Source of the DNA: JBGAPH01 sp046349955
GTDB lineage: Bacteria; Planctomycetota; Planctomycetia; Pirellulales; JBGAPH01
NCBI GenBank assembly: GCA_046349955.1
Contig: JAXMBI010000003.1
Location: 62,001 to 126,000 of the forward strand
Reading direction: 5' to 3'
DNA length: 64,000 nt
Made by a program: the position numbers and the translations under genes. Shown piece after piece: positions 23,765-32,402 of this stretch; within the stretch, counting starts at the first letter, position 1; every line of letters starts with the position of its first letter. The notes below the pieces were generated by a model. It saw only the letters and a program-made list of their open reading frames with translations, had not been told where the DNA came from and did not search any database.

Positions 23765-24946
23765 TCAGGAGGCTCGCCGCAGCGGCAACCGCGCGCGGTC
23801 GACAGCCGGCAGGGGAATCGTGTGGGCGCCGCCGGTGGCTTCGAGGGCATCGCGCAGCGCCGCCGCCGCCGCATCGACCTCGGCCGTGGTGATGCCAGGA
23901 AACATCGGCAGCGACAGGCAACCTGCAGCTGTCGCTTCGGCCACCGGAAATGCCCCCGGCCGATAGCCGAGGTGATGATAGACCGGCTGGAATGGAATCA
24001 ACCGAGGATAGTGAATCGCCGTGCCGACGCCGGCCGCCTCGAGATGGCGGCGCACTTCGTCGCGGACGGCGCCGGCGACCTGGACCACGAACAAATGCCA
24101 CACGTGGCTCAGCGGATCGCCGGCGGACGGAAGGCCCAGACCTTCGCAGCCGGCCAGTTGCTCGAGATAGCGCAGCGCCGCCGTGCGGCGCTGTTCGTTC
24201 CAAGCATCGAGCCGCCGCAGCTTCACGTCGAGCACGGCGCCTTGGAGGCCCTCGAGACGGTAGTTGTAGCCCACCGCCACGTGTTCATGTCGGCTGCGCT
24301 GGGCATGATCGCGGAGGCAGCGGATCCGCTCGGCGAGATGGGCGTCGCTTGTCACGACCGCCCCTCCTTCGCCCCAAGCGCCGAGGTTCTTACCGGGATA
24401 GAAACTGAAGCACGCCAGATCGCCCCACGAGCCAACGCGGCGTCCCTGGCAGCGTGCGCCATGGGCTTGCGCGGCGTCTTCGATCAGCCACAAGCCGTGC
24501 CGCTCTGCAATGTCTGCGAGCGCCGGCAAATCAGCCGCTTGCCCATAAAGATGCACAGGGAGCAGAGCCTTGGTCCGCGGCGTGATCGCACGCTCGACCT
24601 GGGCGGGGTCCATGGCCAACGTGTGTGGATCGACATCGACGAACACGGGTCGAGCGCCGACATAGGAGATCGCCCAGGTGGTGCTGATCCATGAGAGCGG
24701 CGTGGTGATCACCTCGTCGTCGGGGCCGACGCCGGCGGCCAACAATGCCAGATGCAAGGCCGAGGTGCCATTGTTGACTCCCAGGCAGTGCTCGACGCCC
24801 AGGTAGCGGGCGAAGCTCTTCTCGAATCGCTCGACTGCGGGGCCGAGGATGAACTGGCTGCCCGCGGCCACGGCTTCGACGGCCGCGCTCAACTCGGCGC
24901 GAACCTCAGCATGCTGGCGCGAAAGATCGACGAATGGCACCTTCAT
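23765..24946 (-). CDS. DegT/DnrJ/EryC1 sugar aminotransferase, WbpE/WlbC-like
   Basis: A 393-residue PLP-dependent aminotransferase. The N-terminal VPFVDLSRQH, LGVNNGTSALHLAL, LIEDAAQAHGA and the PLP lysine in FSFYPGKNLGAWGEGG are typical. It would transfer an amino group from glutamate to the 3-keto sugar nucleotide made by the neighbouring dehydrogenase. Its ATG overlaps the acetyltransferase stop by one base (TGATG), so the two are probably translationally coupled. Confidence 0.93.
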   Translation of the reverse strand: MKVPFVDLSRQHAEVRAELSAAVEAVAAGSQFILGPAVERFEKSFARYLGVEHCLGVNNGTSALHLALLAAGVGPDDEVITTPLSWISTTWAISYVGARPVFVDVDPHTLAMDPAQVERAITPRTKALLPVHLYGQAADLPALADIAERHGLWLIEDAAQAHGARCQGRRVGSWGDLACFSFYPGKNLGAWGEGGAVVTSDAHLAERIRCLRDHAQRSRHEHVAVGYNYRLEGLQGAVLDVKLRRLDAWNEQRRTAALRYLEQLAGCEGLGLPSAGDPLSHVWHLFVVQVAGAVRDEVRRHLEAAGVGTAIHYPRLIPFQPVYHHLGYRPGAFPVAEATAAGCLSLPMFPGITTAEVDAAAAALRDALEATGGAHTIPLPAVDRARLPLRRAS

Positions 24947-25467
24947 CAGGCGGCGGTCCCTTCATGAAAGCGGAGCAGGCGGGCAGGCACGCCGGCCACG
25001 ATCGCGCCCGGCGCGACGTCTTTGGTGACCACCGCGCCCGCGCCGATCGTGGCACCGGCGCCAATCTTCAGGGCGCAGAGGATGACGGCGCCCGAGCCAA
25101 TCGAGGCGCCGCGGCCCACGTGCGTCGGCACCACCTGCCAGTCGGCCTCGGTCTGCAGTTGGCCGTGGCCCGCGGTCGCCCGCGGATAGCGGTCATTGAT
25201 GAAGCAGACATGGTGTCCCACGAAGCACTCGTCTTCGATGGTCACCCCTTCGCAGACGAAGGTGTGCGAGCTGATCTTGCAGCGGGCGCCGATGCGGGCA
25301 TTCTTCTGAATTTCGACGAAGGCTCCGATCTTCGTCTCCGCGCCGATCACGCAGCCATAGAGGTTGACGAAGTCGTAGATCTTCACGCCGGGGCCGAGCT
25401 GCACGTCGGCGGCGATGCGCGACAACGCGGGCGGAGCGTTGTGGATGCGGAGGGCGGCGTTGGGCAT
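24946..25467 (-). CDS. Left-handed beta-helix N-acetyltransferase, WbpD/WlbB-like
   Basis: A 173-residue protein made mostly of hexapeptide repeats (for example IGAFVEIQKNARIG, ISSHTFVCEGVTIED, IGSGAVILCALKIGAGATIG). The N-terminal HPPALS-like start and FVGHHVCFINDRYPRA match sugar-nucleotide acetyltransferases such as WbpD/WlbB that acetylate the 3-amino group of UDP-GlcNAc(3N)A using acetyl-CoA. Together with the dehydrogenase and aminotransferase it can make a di-N-acetylated uronic acid for a surface glycan. Confidence 0.92.
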   Translation of the reverse strand: MPNAALRIHNAPPALSRIAADVQLGPGVKIYDFVNLYGCVIGAETKIGAFVEIQKNARIGARCKISSHTFVCEGVTIEDECFVGHHVCFINDRYPRATAGHGQLQTEADWQVVPTHVGRGASIGSGAVILCALKIGAGATIGAGAVVTKDVAPGAIVAGVPARLLRFHEGTAA

Positions 25468-25499
25468 GGGGGGTGTCCTCGGCTGCTGGGTTGTTTCTG

Positions 25500-26309
25500 C
25501 TAGGCTGCCTGACGGGGCGCGGCGGCGCGCTCGGCTTCCAGATCAGGCTGGGCGCTGGCGTGTTCAAGCGCCCAGAGCTTGGCGTATTTCACGAGCACGG
25601 CGTAACTGTTGAGCAGGCTGATCACCAGCCCCTGCTTGCCTTCCCAGATTCCGCCGCGACCCAGATAGTCGCGCACGAAGGAGAGGGCGGGGCGGAGGCT
25701 CAGGTCGACGAATCGCGCGCGGCGTCCGCGGCCCCGCAAGTCCTGCGCGGCCCAGGCGGAATAGCGGTCGAGCTTTTCGAGGTACTGCTCGAGGGTCCAG
25801 TAGGTGTAGTGCAGGTACTTGCCACGGAGCTTGCCGACGTTGCCTCCTTCGACGACCGGCTGCTCGTGAACCCGCCCCGGCGCGAAGCGGCACAGGTCGC
25901 GGCGGAACACGCCCATGATGCGGTCGCGGTTCCAGCCACAGCCGCGCACCTCGTGTCCGAGGAAGAAGTTGCGGCGATAGACCCAGTAACCGTCGTGCTG
26001 GGGCGAGCCAGACTGCAGCGCGCGGATTTCGTCAGCCAGTTCCGGCGTCAGCCGCTCGTCGGCGTCGATCGCCAGCACCCACTCGTGCCGGCACTGCGGG
26101 ATGGCCCAGTTGCGGAAGTCGGCGGCGGTGCGCCATTCGCGCTCGATGAGCCGGCAACCGAGCGCGCGGACGATGTCTTGCGTGCCGTCGGTGGAGCCGC
26201 TGTCGGCCACCAGCACCTCGTCGGCCACCGCGCGCACCGATTCGACGCAGGCACGAATATTGCGCCGCTCGTTCTTGCACGGGATCAGGGCCGTGAGTTG
26301 ATGGGGCAT
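25500..26309 (-). CDS. Glycosyltransferase family 2, WaaE/KdtX-like
   Basis: A 269-residue GT-A enzyme. It starts MPHQLTALIPCKNERRNI and has EVLVADSGSTDGTQDIV and the metal-binding AIDADERL. The C-terminal region (LHYTYWTLEQYLEKLDRYS) resembles the WaaE/KdtX group of LPS core glucosyltransferases. The ATG at 26309 lies 13 bases after the HldE stop, and the acetyltransferase gene follows after 32 bases, so it sits inside the surface-sugar operon. Confidence 0.9.
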   Translation of the reverse strand: MPHQLTALIPCKNERRNIRACVESVRAVADEVLVADSGSTDGTQDIVRALGCRLIEREWRTAADFRNWAIPQCRHEWVLAIDADERLTPELADEIRALQSGSPQHDGYWVYRRNFFLGHEVRGCGWNRDRIMGVFRRDLCRFAPGRVHEQPVVEGGNVGKLRGKYLHYTYWTLEQYLEKLDRYSAWAAQDLRGRGRRARFVDLSLRPALSFVRDYLGRGGIWEGKQGLVISLLNSYAVLVKYAKLWALEHASAQPDLEAERAAAPRQAA

Positions 26310-26322
26310 TGAGAAGCGTCTC

Positions 26323-27831
26323 TTAAGCCGCTTGGCGTTGGTTGGTCGCAGCCAGCCGTTCGATAAGCGATGTCGTCGACCAGCCCTGCACCTCGTGGGC
26401 CAGGTGGACGCGGCCGCCGTAGGACTCGACGAAGTCCTGTCCCGCGATCCGCTTGTGGGCATACGAGATGCCCTTCACGAGCACGTCGGGGCGGACCTGG
26501 TGGATTAGCTCGACCGGCGTTTCATCGTCGAAGAGAACCACGTAGTCGACCGAGGCCAGGGCGGCCAGCATGGCGGCCCGTTCGGCTTGGCCGATTACGG
26601 GGCGCTGCGGGCCCTTCAAGCGGCGGACGCTCGCGTCGCTGTTGAGCCCGACCACGAGCCGGTCTCCTTGGTCGGCGGCTTCGGCCAGCCCAGCCACGTG
26701 CCCTGCGTGGAGCAAGTCGAAGCACCCGTTGGTGAACACAATGCGTTGGCCGCGGCCACGGGCAGCGGCCATCAGCGGGCCGATCTCGTCGGCGGCCACA
26801 AGTTTGCCGACTCCCGTGCGGGCGGCGACGATCAGGTCGCGGCGAATCTCTTCGCGCGTCAGGGCGACCACGCCGACTTGTTCGACTTCCAGGCCGCCGG
26901 CGACGTTGCCCAACCGCACGGCGTCGTCGATCTCGGCGCCGCCGGCCAGGCAGATGCCCAGCATGGCCAGCACCATGTCGCCGGCGCCCGTGATGTCGTA
27001 GACCGCGCGCTTGCGGGTGGCGAAGTGGCGTGCGCGGCCGTCGGACCAGGCGACTGCCATGCCGTCGCTGTCGAGCGTCACCACGGTGGCCTCGAGGGCC
27101 AGGCGGCGGCAGAGCTCGTGAGCGGCGCCGATGGCGTCATCGGGGGTGCGCACCTTATGGCCGCTGCCCAACTCGGCTTCGATGCGGTTGGGCGTGAGCA
27201 GCGTCGCCCCGCGGTACGGGCCGTAGTCGCGGGCGCGGATTGGGTCGACGAGCACCGGCAGACCGGCGGCGCGGGCGCCATCGATTACCGCGCGGAGCAA
27301 CCGCGGCGAGCAAACGCCTTTGCCATAGTCCGAAACGAGCACCGCGTTTACGCGCGGAAGCTCTGCCTGAATCCGCCGGATGAGTTCGTCTTCGAGCGAA
27401 CTGCACAGCGCTTCGCGCGATTCAGTGTCGACGCGGAGGATTTGTTGCGAGTGCCGGGCCGCCGCCTTGCCGAGGAACCGCTCTTTGAGCGTGGTGGGGC
27501 GCGTGGGATCGACGAGCACGGCCGCAGTATCGACGTCGATCGCTTCCAGCAGGTTGCGGAGCGAATCGCCCGCGGAGTCGCGCCCGATGACCCCGGCGCA
27601 TACCACCTCGGCCTCGAGGGCATGCAGCATGTGAGCCACGTTGGCGGCCCCGCCCAAGCGGTCCTCGCGTTCGCCCGCGTTCAGCACCACCACCGGGGCT
27701 TCGGGGCTGAGCCGTTCGGCGTTTCCCCAGGTGTAACGATCGAGCAAGAGATCGCCCACCACCAGAATCCTGGTGCGGGGCAATCGATCGAACACCTCCA
27801 GCAGCGCGGCGGAGCTCATGGAGCGGGTCAT
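26323..27831 (-). CDS. hldE: Bifunctional heptose-7-phosphate kinase / heptose-1-phosphate adenylyltransferase
   Basis: A 502-residue fusion. Residues about 15-330 are a PfkB-type kinase: LVVGDLLLDRYTWG, GGAANVAHML, DYGKGV and the anion hole DITGAGDMVLAML. Residues about 360-490 are a nucleotidyltransferase with FTNGCFDLLHAGHV and DVLVKGISYAHKRI. This is the HldE (RfaE) layout that makes ADP-heptose for LPS core. The kinase Asp is in GAGD. It is the first gene of the sugar operon, with a possible -10 element about 65 bases upstream. The other heptose genes (gmhA, gmhB, hldD) are not in the window. Confidence 0.95.
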   Translation of the reverse strand: MTRSMSSAALLEVFDRLPRTRILVVGDLLLDRYTWGNAERLSPEAPVVVLNAGEREDRLGGAANVAHMLHALEAEVVCAGVIGRDSAGDSLRNLLEAIDVDTAAVLVDPTRPTTLKERFLGKAAARHSQQILRVDTESREALCSSLEDELIRRIQAELPRVNAVLVSDYGKGVCSPRLLRAVIDGARAAGLPVLVDPIRARDYGPYRGATLLTPNRIEAELGSGHKVRTPDDAIGAAHELCRRLALEATVVTLDSDGMAVAWSDGRARHFATRKRAVYDITGAGDMVLAMLGICLAGGAEIDDAVRLGNVAGGLEVEQVGVVALTREEIRRDLIVAARTGVGKLVAADEIGPLMAAARGRGQRIVFTNGCFDLLHAGHVAGLAEAADQGDRLVVGLNSDASVRRLKGPQRPVIGQAERAAMLAALASVDYVVLFDDETPVELIHQVRPDVLVKGISYAHKRIAGQDFVESYGGRVHLAHEVQGWSTTSLIERLAATNQRQAA

Positions 27832-27897
27832 CCGTGACGTGCATTCGACAGCCTGCCGATCCCTCCTGGACGGCTGGCCTTATGAAGTCGGGCCGGA

Positions 27898-27903
27898 GTT
27901 ATA
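27898..27903 (-). promoter_or_regulatory. Possible -10 element of the hldE surface-sugar operon
   Basis: TATAAC on the minus strand, in the same GGAGTTATAG context as the element at 15627, about 65 bases before the hldE ATG. The -35 region (TTTTGG 17 bases upstream) is weak. Confidence 0.28.
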
Positions 27904-27967
27904 GCCCAAGCCCAGCTTGGCCAAAAGCCAAGTTAGGCAAAATGGGCAGCGCGATGGCTCTTTCCCG

Positions 27968-29308
27968 TTAAGCCAGCACGCCGGGCAGCCTCCCGGTGCT
28001 GTCGGCGAAGCGTTCGGCCGGCACGCCCAGCGCGTCGAGCATCGATAGGTACAGATTCGCCAGCGGCGTGTCCTTCCCGTAGCGGCGGTGCTCGCCCGTG
28101 GCGATCCGGCCGCCTCCCTTGCCCCCCAGCAGGATCGGCAGGTTGTGTGGATCGTGGGCATTGCCATCGCGCAGGTCCGAGCCGAAAAGCACCAGAGAAT
28201 TGTCGAGCAGGGTCCGCTCCCCTTCCTTGATTTCTTGCAGCCGCCGCAGGAAGTAGGCGTACTGGGCCACGTGCCAGCGGCCGATGAGCTGGTACTGCCG
28301 CAGCTTGTCCTCTTCCTTCTGGTGGTGCGACAGCGAGTGGTGGCCGCCGGTCACGCCGTCGAGGAACGAGAAGTTGATGTTGCTCACCGAGTTGCCGAAC
28401 ATGAACGTGCAAACGCGCGTCGTGTCGGTTTGGAAGGCGAGCGCCATCATGTCGAGCATCAGCCGCACGTGCTCGAGATGCTTCTCCGGCACGCCGGCCG
28501 GCGGCTTGCGGGCAGGATCGATGGACCCGCGCGGCTGCCACGCCGCCCGCTCGGGCTGGGCTGCCCGCTCGAGCCGCTCTTCGAGCGAGCGGACTGACTC
28601 GAGGTATTCGTCCATCTTCTGCCGATCGTGTACGCCCAGCCGGGTGCGCAGCCGCCGGGCGTCGCCGAGAACCCGGTCCAGCAGTTGCCGGTCGTGCTGG
28701 CCGGCGGGAGAGCCGCGATGCGCGCGGAACAGCCGCTCGTAGACTAACTGCGGGTTGATCTCCTTCGCCAGCGGGCTGGTGGGGCCGCGCCAAGCGATAT
28801 GGGCCCCGTAGACCCGCGTGTAGCCCACGGTGCCGTCGACGCCGGCGGCGACCGGCTCGGTGCCGAGCTCGAGTGAAGGAAGCGGCGTCTCCCGGCCGAG
28901 GTGCTGCGCGACCACCTGATCGAGCGACACGCCGTTGCAGTTGAGGTCGACGCCAACCGTCTTGGTGATGGTCGTCCCGGTCAGCAACCCCGCCGTCTTC
29001 ACGTAGTGGCCGTCGCCCGTGTTGGCTGCGGCGTTCCATAAGTTCGTGAGCACGAGCACCTGCTCGCGCATGCTCTCGAGCGGTTCGAGGGTGGGGGAGA
29101 GTCCGAATTCCCGCCCGACGCCGTTCGGCGTCCACTGATCGGGATGCACGCCATTGGGCATGAACAGCACGGCCAAGCGCACCGGATCGCCGGCGGCGGC
29201 CGCCGTGGCCGCGCGGACGGGCTGCATCGCCTCGAGCCAAGGGAGTGCCAGCGCGGCGCCAGCGCCGCGGAGGAGCGTGCGGCGGGAAATCGGATACTCG
29301 GCCTTCAT
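27968..29308 (-). CDS. DUF1552 family protein with Tat signal
   Basis: A 446-residue protein with a twin-arginine signal (SRRTLLRGAGAALALPWLEA) and the DUF1552 hallmarks RLAVLFMPNGVHPDQWTP, TDTTRVCTFMFGNSVSNINF and SLVLFGSDLRDGNAHD. DUF1552 proteins are exported, of unknown activity, and nearly always follow a DUF1592-type cytochrome protein. Here the ATG overlaps the stop of that gene in an ATGA junction, so the two are made together and probably act as a pair outside the cytoplasm. Confidence 0.93.
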   Translation of the reverse strand: MKAEYPISRRTLLRGAGAALALPWLEAMQPVRAATAAAAGDPVRLAVLFMPNGVHPDQWTPNGVGREFGLSPTLEPLESMREQVLVLTNLWNAAANTGDGHYVKTAGLLTGTTITKTVGVDLNCNGVSLDQVVAQHLGRETPLPSLELGTEPVAAGVDGTVGYTRVYGAHIAWRGPTSPLAKEINPQLVYERLFRAHRGSPAGQHDRQLLDRVLGDARRLRTRLGVHDRQKMDEYLESVRSLEERLERAAQPERAAWQPRGSIDPARKPPAGVPEKHLEHVRLMLDMMALAFQTDTTRVCTFMFGNSVSNINFSFLDGVTGGHHSLSHHQKEEDKLRQYQLIGRWHVAQYAYFLRRLQEIKEGERTLLDNSLVLFGSDLRDGNAHDPHNLPILLGGKGGGRIATGEHRRYGKDTPLANLYLSMLDALGVPAERFADSTGRLPGVLA

Positions 29309-31260
29309 GGGCTCTCCTGCGGCTGAGCCACGGTAGGCGCCGCGGAGGCGGCTTCGGCCGGGGCAGATTCATCCGGGGCAGGTTCGGCAGGATCGGGGCG
29401 GCGCTGGCGGAAGGGAACGCTCTCGACGATGCCGAGAATCAATTCTTGCGAACGATGCTCATTCCCCGCAAGCCGCTCGGCCAGGCGGTCGATCGTGCAG
29501 TAGTCGGCATCCACCAGCCCCCGTCCCAGGGCATAGCCCAGCAGCTTGGCCGAAAGATGGCGAACGAACTCGTCCTTGCGGGCGAGCATCGCCTGCTTGA
29601 GCGACTCGGCGCCGTCGACCGTGGCCCCGCCGGGCAGTTCTCCCTTGGCGTCGATCGGCTGGCCCTGCTCGTCGTCGCGCCAGCGCCCCACGGCGTCGAA
29701 ATGCTCGAGGGCAAAGCCCAAGGGATCGAGCCGGTCGTGGCAGGCGGCGCACTTGGCGTCGCGGCGGTGGGCTAGCAGCCGCTCGCGGAGCGTCTTGCCG
29801 GCGGTGCTCGTTTCGTCCTCGGGCAGTTGGCCGGCGTCGGGGGGAGGGGGCGGCAGCTTCGAACCGAGCAGCGTTTCGAGCACCCACTTGCCGCGGAGCA
29901 CGGGGCTCGTGCGATGTGGGAACGAGGTCACCGCGAGCACGCCCCCCATCGTCAGCACACCGCCGCGCAGGTGCCCCTGCGGTAGATCGACGCGGATTGG
30001 CCGCTGCTCGAGCTTCTGCTTCACCTCGCCGTCGTCGAAGCCATAGTGGTTCGCCAGCCGCTTGTTCACGTAGGTGAAGTCGGTGTCCAGCAGATCGAGC
30101 AGGCTGCGGTTCTTGGCCACGATCTCCTGGAACACCAGGATCGGCTCTTCGCGCATCGCCGACTCGAGCTCTTCGTCGTACCGCTTGAAGAGCCCCTTGT
30201 CGGGCTTCACGCGGCCGCCGAGCTCCGCCGTGCCGAGCCACTGGCCGACGAAGCCTTCGGCCAGGCCGCGGGCCTTGTCGTCGGCAAGCATCCGCAAGGT
30301 CTGCTGCCGCAGCACGTCGGGCTCGTGGAGCTTGCCTTCGGCCGCCAGGCGGAACAGTTCGTCGTCGGGCATGCTGCTCCAGAGGAAGTACGAGAGCCGC
30401 GTGGCCAGGTCGTAGTCGCCCACCGGCTGGGGCGCGCTGCCGGTCACCGGCTGCTCCAAGCGAAACAGGAACTGCGGCGCGATCAGCACTGCCTGCATTG
30501 CGAAGTAGAGCGACTGCTCGTACGTCTCCTCGCGGGCCTGGGCCGACGCGAAAAGCGCGAGCAAGGCCGCCAACTCCTCTTCCGTAACCGGGCGGCGAAA
30601 GGCACGCGTGGCGAAGCGCTCGAGCACCTGCCGGGCCGCGGCCTCCGGCGTAGTTTGCTCGTTGGGCTGCGCGATCAGCAACAGCGCGCGGGCCTTCGAA
30701 TCCTTGTCGACGTATTCGAGCGCTTCGCGGGCAGCCTCGAGGTACTTCTCGGCGTGGACCGGCGAGAGGAACAGCGTTTCGGCCGCGTTGTCGAAGCCTT
30801 CTCCGCCGGCGCCGTCGGCCGGCAGGCTGTGGCCGGCGTTGAAGTGGATGCCTAGCAGATCGCGGATCGTGGTGCGGTATTCGGTGCGGTTGAGTCGCCG
30901 CAGCGGGGCTGGGCCTGGGTCGTCGCCCGCGGCGCAGGCGGCCGCCCGCAGCGTGTGCTGGATCCAGCCGGCAAGCTGCTCGCGGTCGGCTAGCGGCAGC
31001 GGCTCGCTCCCCTCGGGGGGCATTTCGCCGTTTTGCACGCGCGTCAGAATCTTCCGCCACTCCTCCGTGTTGGCCGCCACGTCTTCCGCGGACGCAAAGC
31101 CCGAGAGATCGAGCCCCGCCTCGGGGGATGCAGCGTTGTGGCATTCGAGGCAGTAGCCGCCGACCCAGCCGGTCACCTGCTCGAGCGACGCCAAATCGGC
31201 CGCGCGGACCGGCACGGCGACCAGCGCAGCGGCGACGACGGCGAGCGGCAAGCGAAGCAT
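29305..31260 (-). CDS. DUF1592/DUF1588/DUF1585 protein with planctomycete cytochrome domain
   Basis: A 651-residue secreted protein. The ATG at 31260 begins a Sec signal (cleavage near VRAAD). The PSCyt1-type haem motif CLECH is near residue 37. Then come DUF1587 (RRLNRTEYRTTIRDLLG), DUF1595, DUF1592 (LSYFLWSSMPDDELF), DUF1588 (TSPVLRGKWVLETLLG, then CAACHDRLDPLGFALE, a second CxxCH) and DUF1585 at the C-terminus (LGYALGRGLVDADY). This is a standard planctomycete module, partner of the DUF1552 protein; it is thought to work in redox-linked polymer breakdown, but the reaction is unknown. The tail after residue 625 is rich in Pro and Ala. Confidence 0.93.
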   Translation of the reverse strand: MLRLPLAVVAAALVAVPVRAADLASLEQVTGWVGGYCLECHNAASPEAGLDLSGFASAEDVAANTEEWRKILTRVQNGEMPPEGSEPLPLADREQLAGWIQHTLRAAACAAGDDPGPAPLRRLNRTEYRTTIRDLLGIHFNAGHSLPADGAGGEGFDNAAETLFLSPVHAEKYLEAAREALEYVDKDSKARALLLIAQPNEQTTPEAAARQVLERFATRAFRRPVTEEELAALLALFASAQAREETYEQSLYFAMQAVLIAPQFLFRLEQPVTGSAPQPVGDYDLATRLSYFLWSSMPDDELFRLAAEGKLHEPDVLRQQTLRMLADDKARGLAEGFVGQWLGTAELGGRVKPDKGLFKRYDEELESAMREEPILVFQEIVAKNRSLLDLLDTDFTYVNKRLANHYGFDDGEVKQKLEQRPIRVDLPQGHLRGGVLTMGGVLAVTSFPHRTSPVLRGKWVLETLLGSKLPPPPPDAGQLPEDETSTAGKTLRERLLAHRRDAKCAACHDRLDPLGFALEHFDAVGRWRDDEQGQPIDAKGELPGGATVDGAESLKQAMLARKDEFVRHLSAKLLGYALGRGLVDADYCTIDRLAERLAGNEHRSQELILGIVESVPFRQRRPDPAEPAPDESAPAEAASAAPTVAQPQESP

Positions 31261-31320
31261 GGCCGTGGGCAAGCGTGAGCGGGGCGGGATGAAGTTCCGG
31301 CGGGGGAGGCGGGCGACCGC

Positions 31321-31326
31321 ATTATA
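31321..31326 (-). promoter_or_regulatory. Possible -10 element of the DUF1592/DUF1552 pair
   Basis: A perfect TATAAT on the minus strand, about 60 bases ahead of the ATG at 31260, in otherwise GC-rich DNA. No good -35 hexamer is seen at the usual distance. Confidence 0.3.
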
Positions 31327-31512
31327 GCAGGCCGCTCAGGACCCGGGAGCGCCGCCCGCTCCCTCCAAAACCCGGCGAAGCCGCGACGCTTTGAGCCTCC
31401 GAGCAGAAAAACTCCGGCGGCTGTAACACTTGGTCGGAAGTCACGCTGGTGATCCTTGTTGGGGGCTCACAAGTCACAAGTGCTCAAGAACGAGCGACAA
31501 GGGAGAACGATC

Positions 31513-32235
31513 ATGCAGCGAGCGATTCACACGTCGATTCGAATCACGGCCCTGAGCCTGGGCCTGCTCCTGGCGGCGGCGGCCTCTGCCCAGGCCAACG
31601 GCCACCACAACGGCGGCAACTTCTTCGGGGGCGGAAACCAGATGTTCAAGGGGGGCAACTCGGGTTCGATGATGCACAACTCGGGTCCCTGGAAGCAAAA
31701 CTTCGGATCGTGGAAGCAGAACTACTGCTCGTGGAAGCCCTGGGGCTCGAGCTACTGCAACTACAACACCTGGCGGCCGTACTGTTACCCCAGCTACTCG
31801 AGCTACCAGTACTGCCAGCCGAGCTATCAGTACTGCCAGTACCCTTCTTACTCGTACTGCCAGTATCCGAGCTACCAGTATTGCCAGTACCCCAGCTACC
31901 CGAGCTATCAGTACTGCCAATACCCCACGTACCAGACCTGCCAATACCCGAGCTACCAAACGTGCCAGTACCCCACGCCCCAGTACCCGGTGTGCCAGTA
32001 CCCGCAGCCCCAATATCAACCGTGCCAATATCCGCAGCCCCAGTACCAAACCTGCGAGTACCCTGTGCCGCAGTGCCAGCCGCAGTATCCGACCTGCCAG
32101 TACCCCGCGCCGCAGACTTGCCAGTACCCCGCGCCGCAGTACCCCACGAACCCCTGCCCGCCGTCGTACCCCAGCACGCCGTCGTGCCTCACCACGCCGT
32201 CGACCGGCTGCTGGCCGACCGGATCGTGGAAGTAA
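31513..32235 (+). CDS. Secreted Cys/Tyr/Gln/Pro repeat protein (CQYP repeats)
   Basis: A 240-residue exported protein. The ATG at 31513 follows a clear GGGAG ribosome site and starts a Sec signal (cleavage near AQA, residue 28). Residues 29-60 are Gly/Asn/His-rich. From residue 72 to the end there are 19 cysteines in about 165 residues, most in degenerate tandem units of CQYPSYQY, CQYPTYQT or CQYPQPQY type (ten exact CQYP). Such spacing suggests a fibrous, disulfide- or tyrosine-crosslinked envelope protein. A strong terminator follows. I know no named family for it; low-complexity relatives occur in planctomycetes. Confidence 0.85.
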   Translation: MQRAIHTSIRITALSLGLLLAAAASAQANGHHNGGNFFGGGNQMFKGGNSGSMMHNSGPWKQNFGSWKQNYCSWKPWGSSYCNYNTWRPYCYPSYSSYQYCQPSYQYCQYPSYSYCQYPSYQYCQYPSYPSYQYCQYPTYQTCQYPSYQTCQYPTPQYPVCQYPQPQYQPCQYPQPQYQTCEYPVPQCQPQYPTCQYPAPQTCQYPAPQYPTNPCPPSYPSTPSCLTTPSTGCWPTGSWK

Positions 32236-32298
32236 ATGAGCGGCGGATTGAGGCCTGAGGAAGGCGACAACACCATCCGCGACGCAAACAACGACAAG

Positions 32299-32334
32299 CG
32301 GCCGGGCTCACTCGCGGAGCCCGGCCGTTTTTTT
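32299..32334 (+). terminator. Intrinsic terminator of the CQYP repeat protein gene
   Basis: A perfect 11-bp stem (CGGCCGGGCTC, 32299-32309, with 32317-32327) and a seven-base loop are followed by seven T residues (32328-32334). It lies about 65 bases past the stop at 32235. It also separates this transcript from the convergent DUF1549/DUF1553 gene. Confidence 0.92.
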
Positions 32335-32402
32335 GCGCGCTGTTTGCACGACGGGCGCCGCGGTGTGCTTGGCGAATCGCCTGGCTCGCTCTCGCGCCTA
32401 CG

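Noticed and set aside
31795..32200. Regularly spaced short repeats that look like a CRISPR array
   Set aside because: The repeats are degenerate, in frame, and encode CQYP-type units in a gene with signal peptide, ribosome site and terminator; there are no unique spacers or cas genes.
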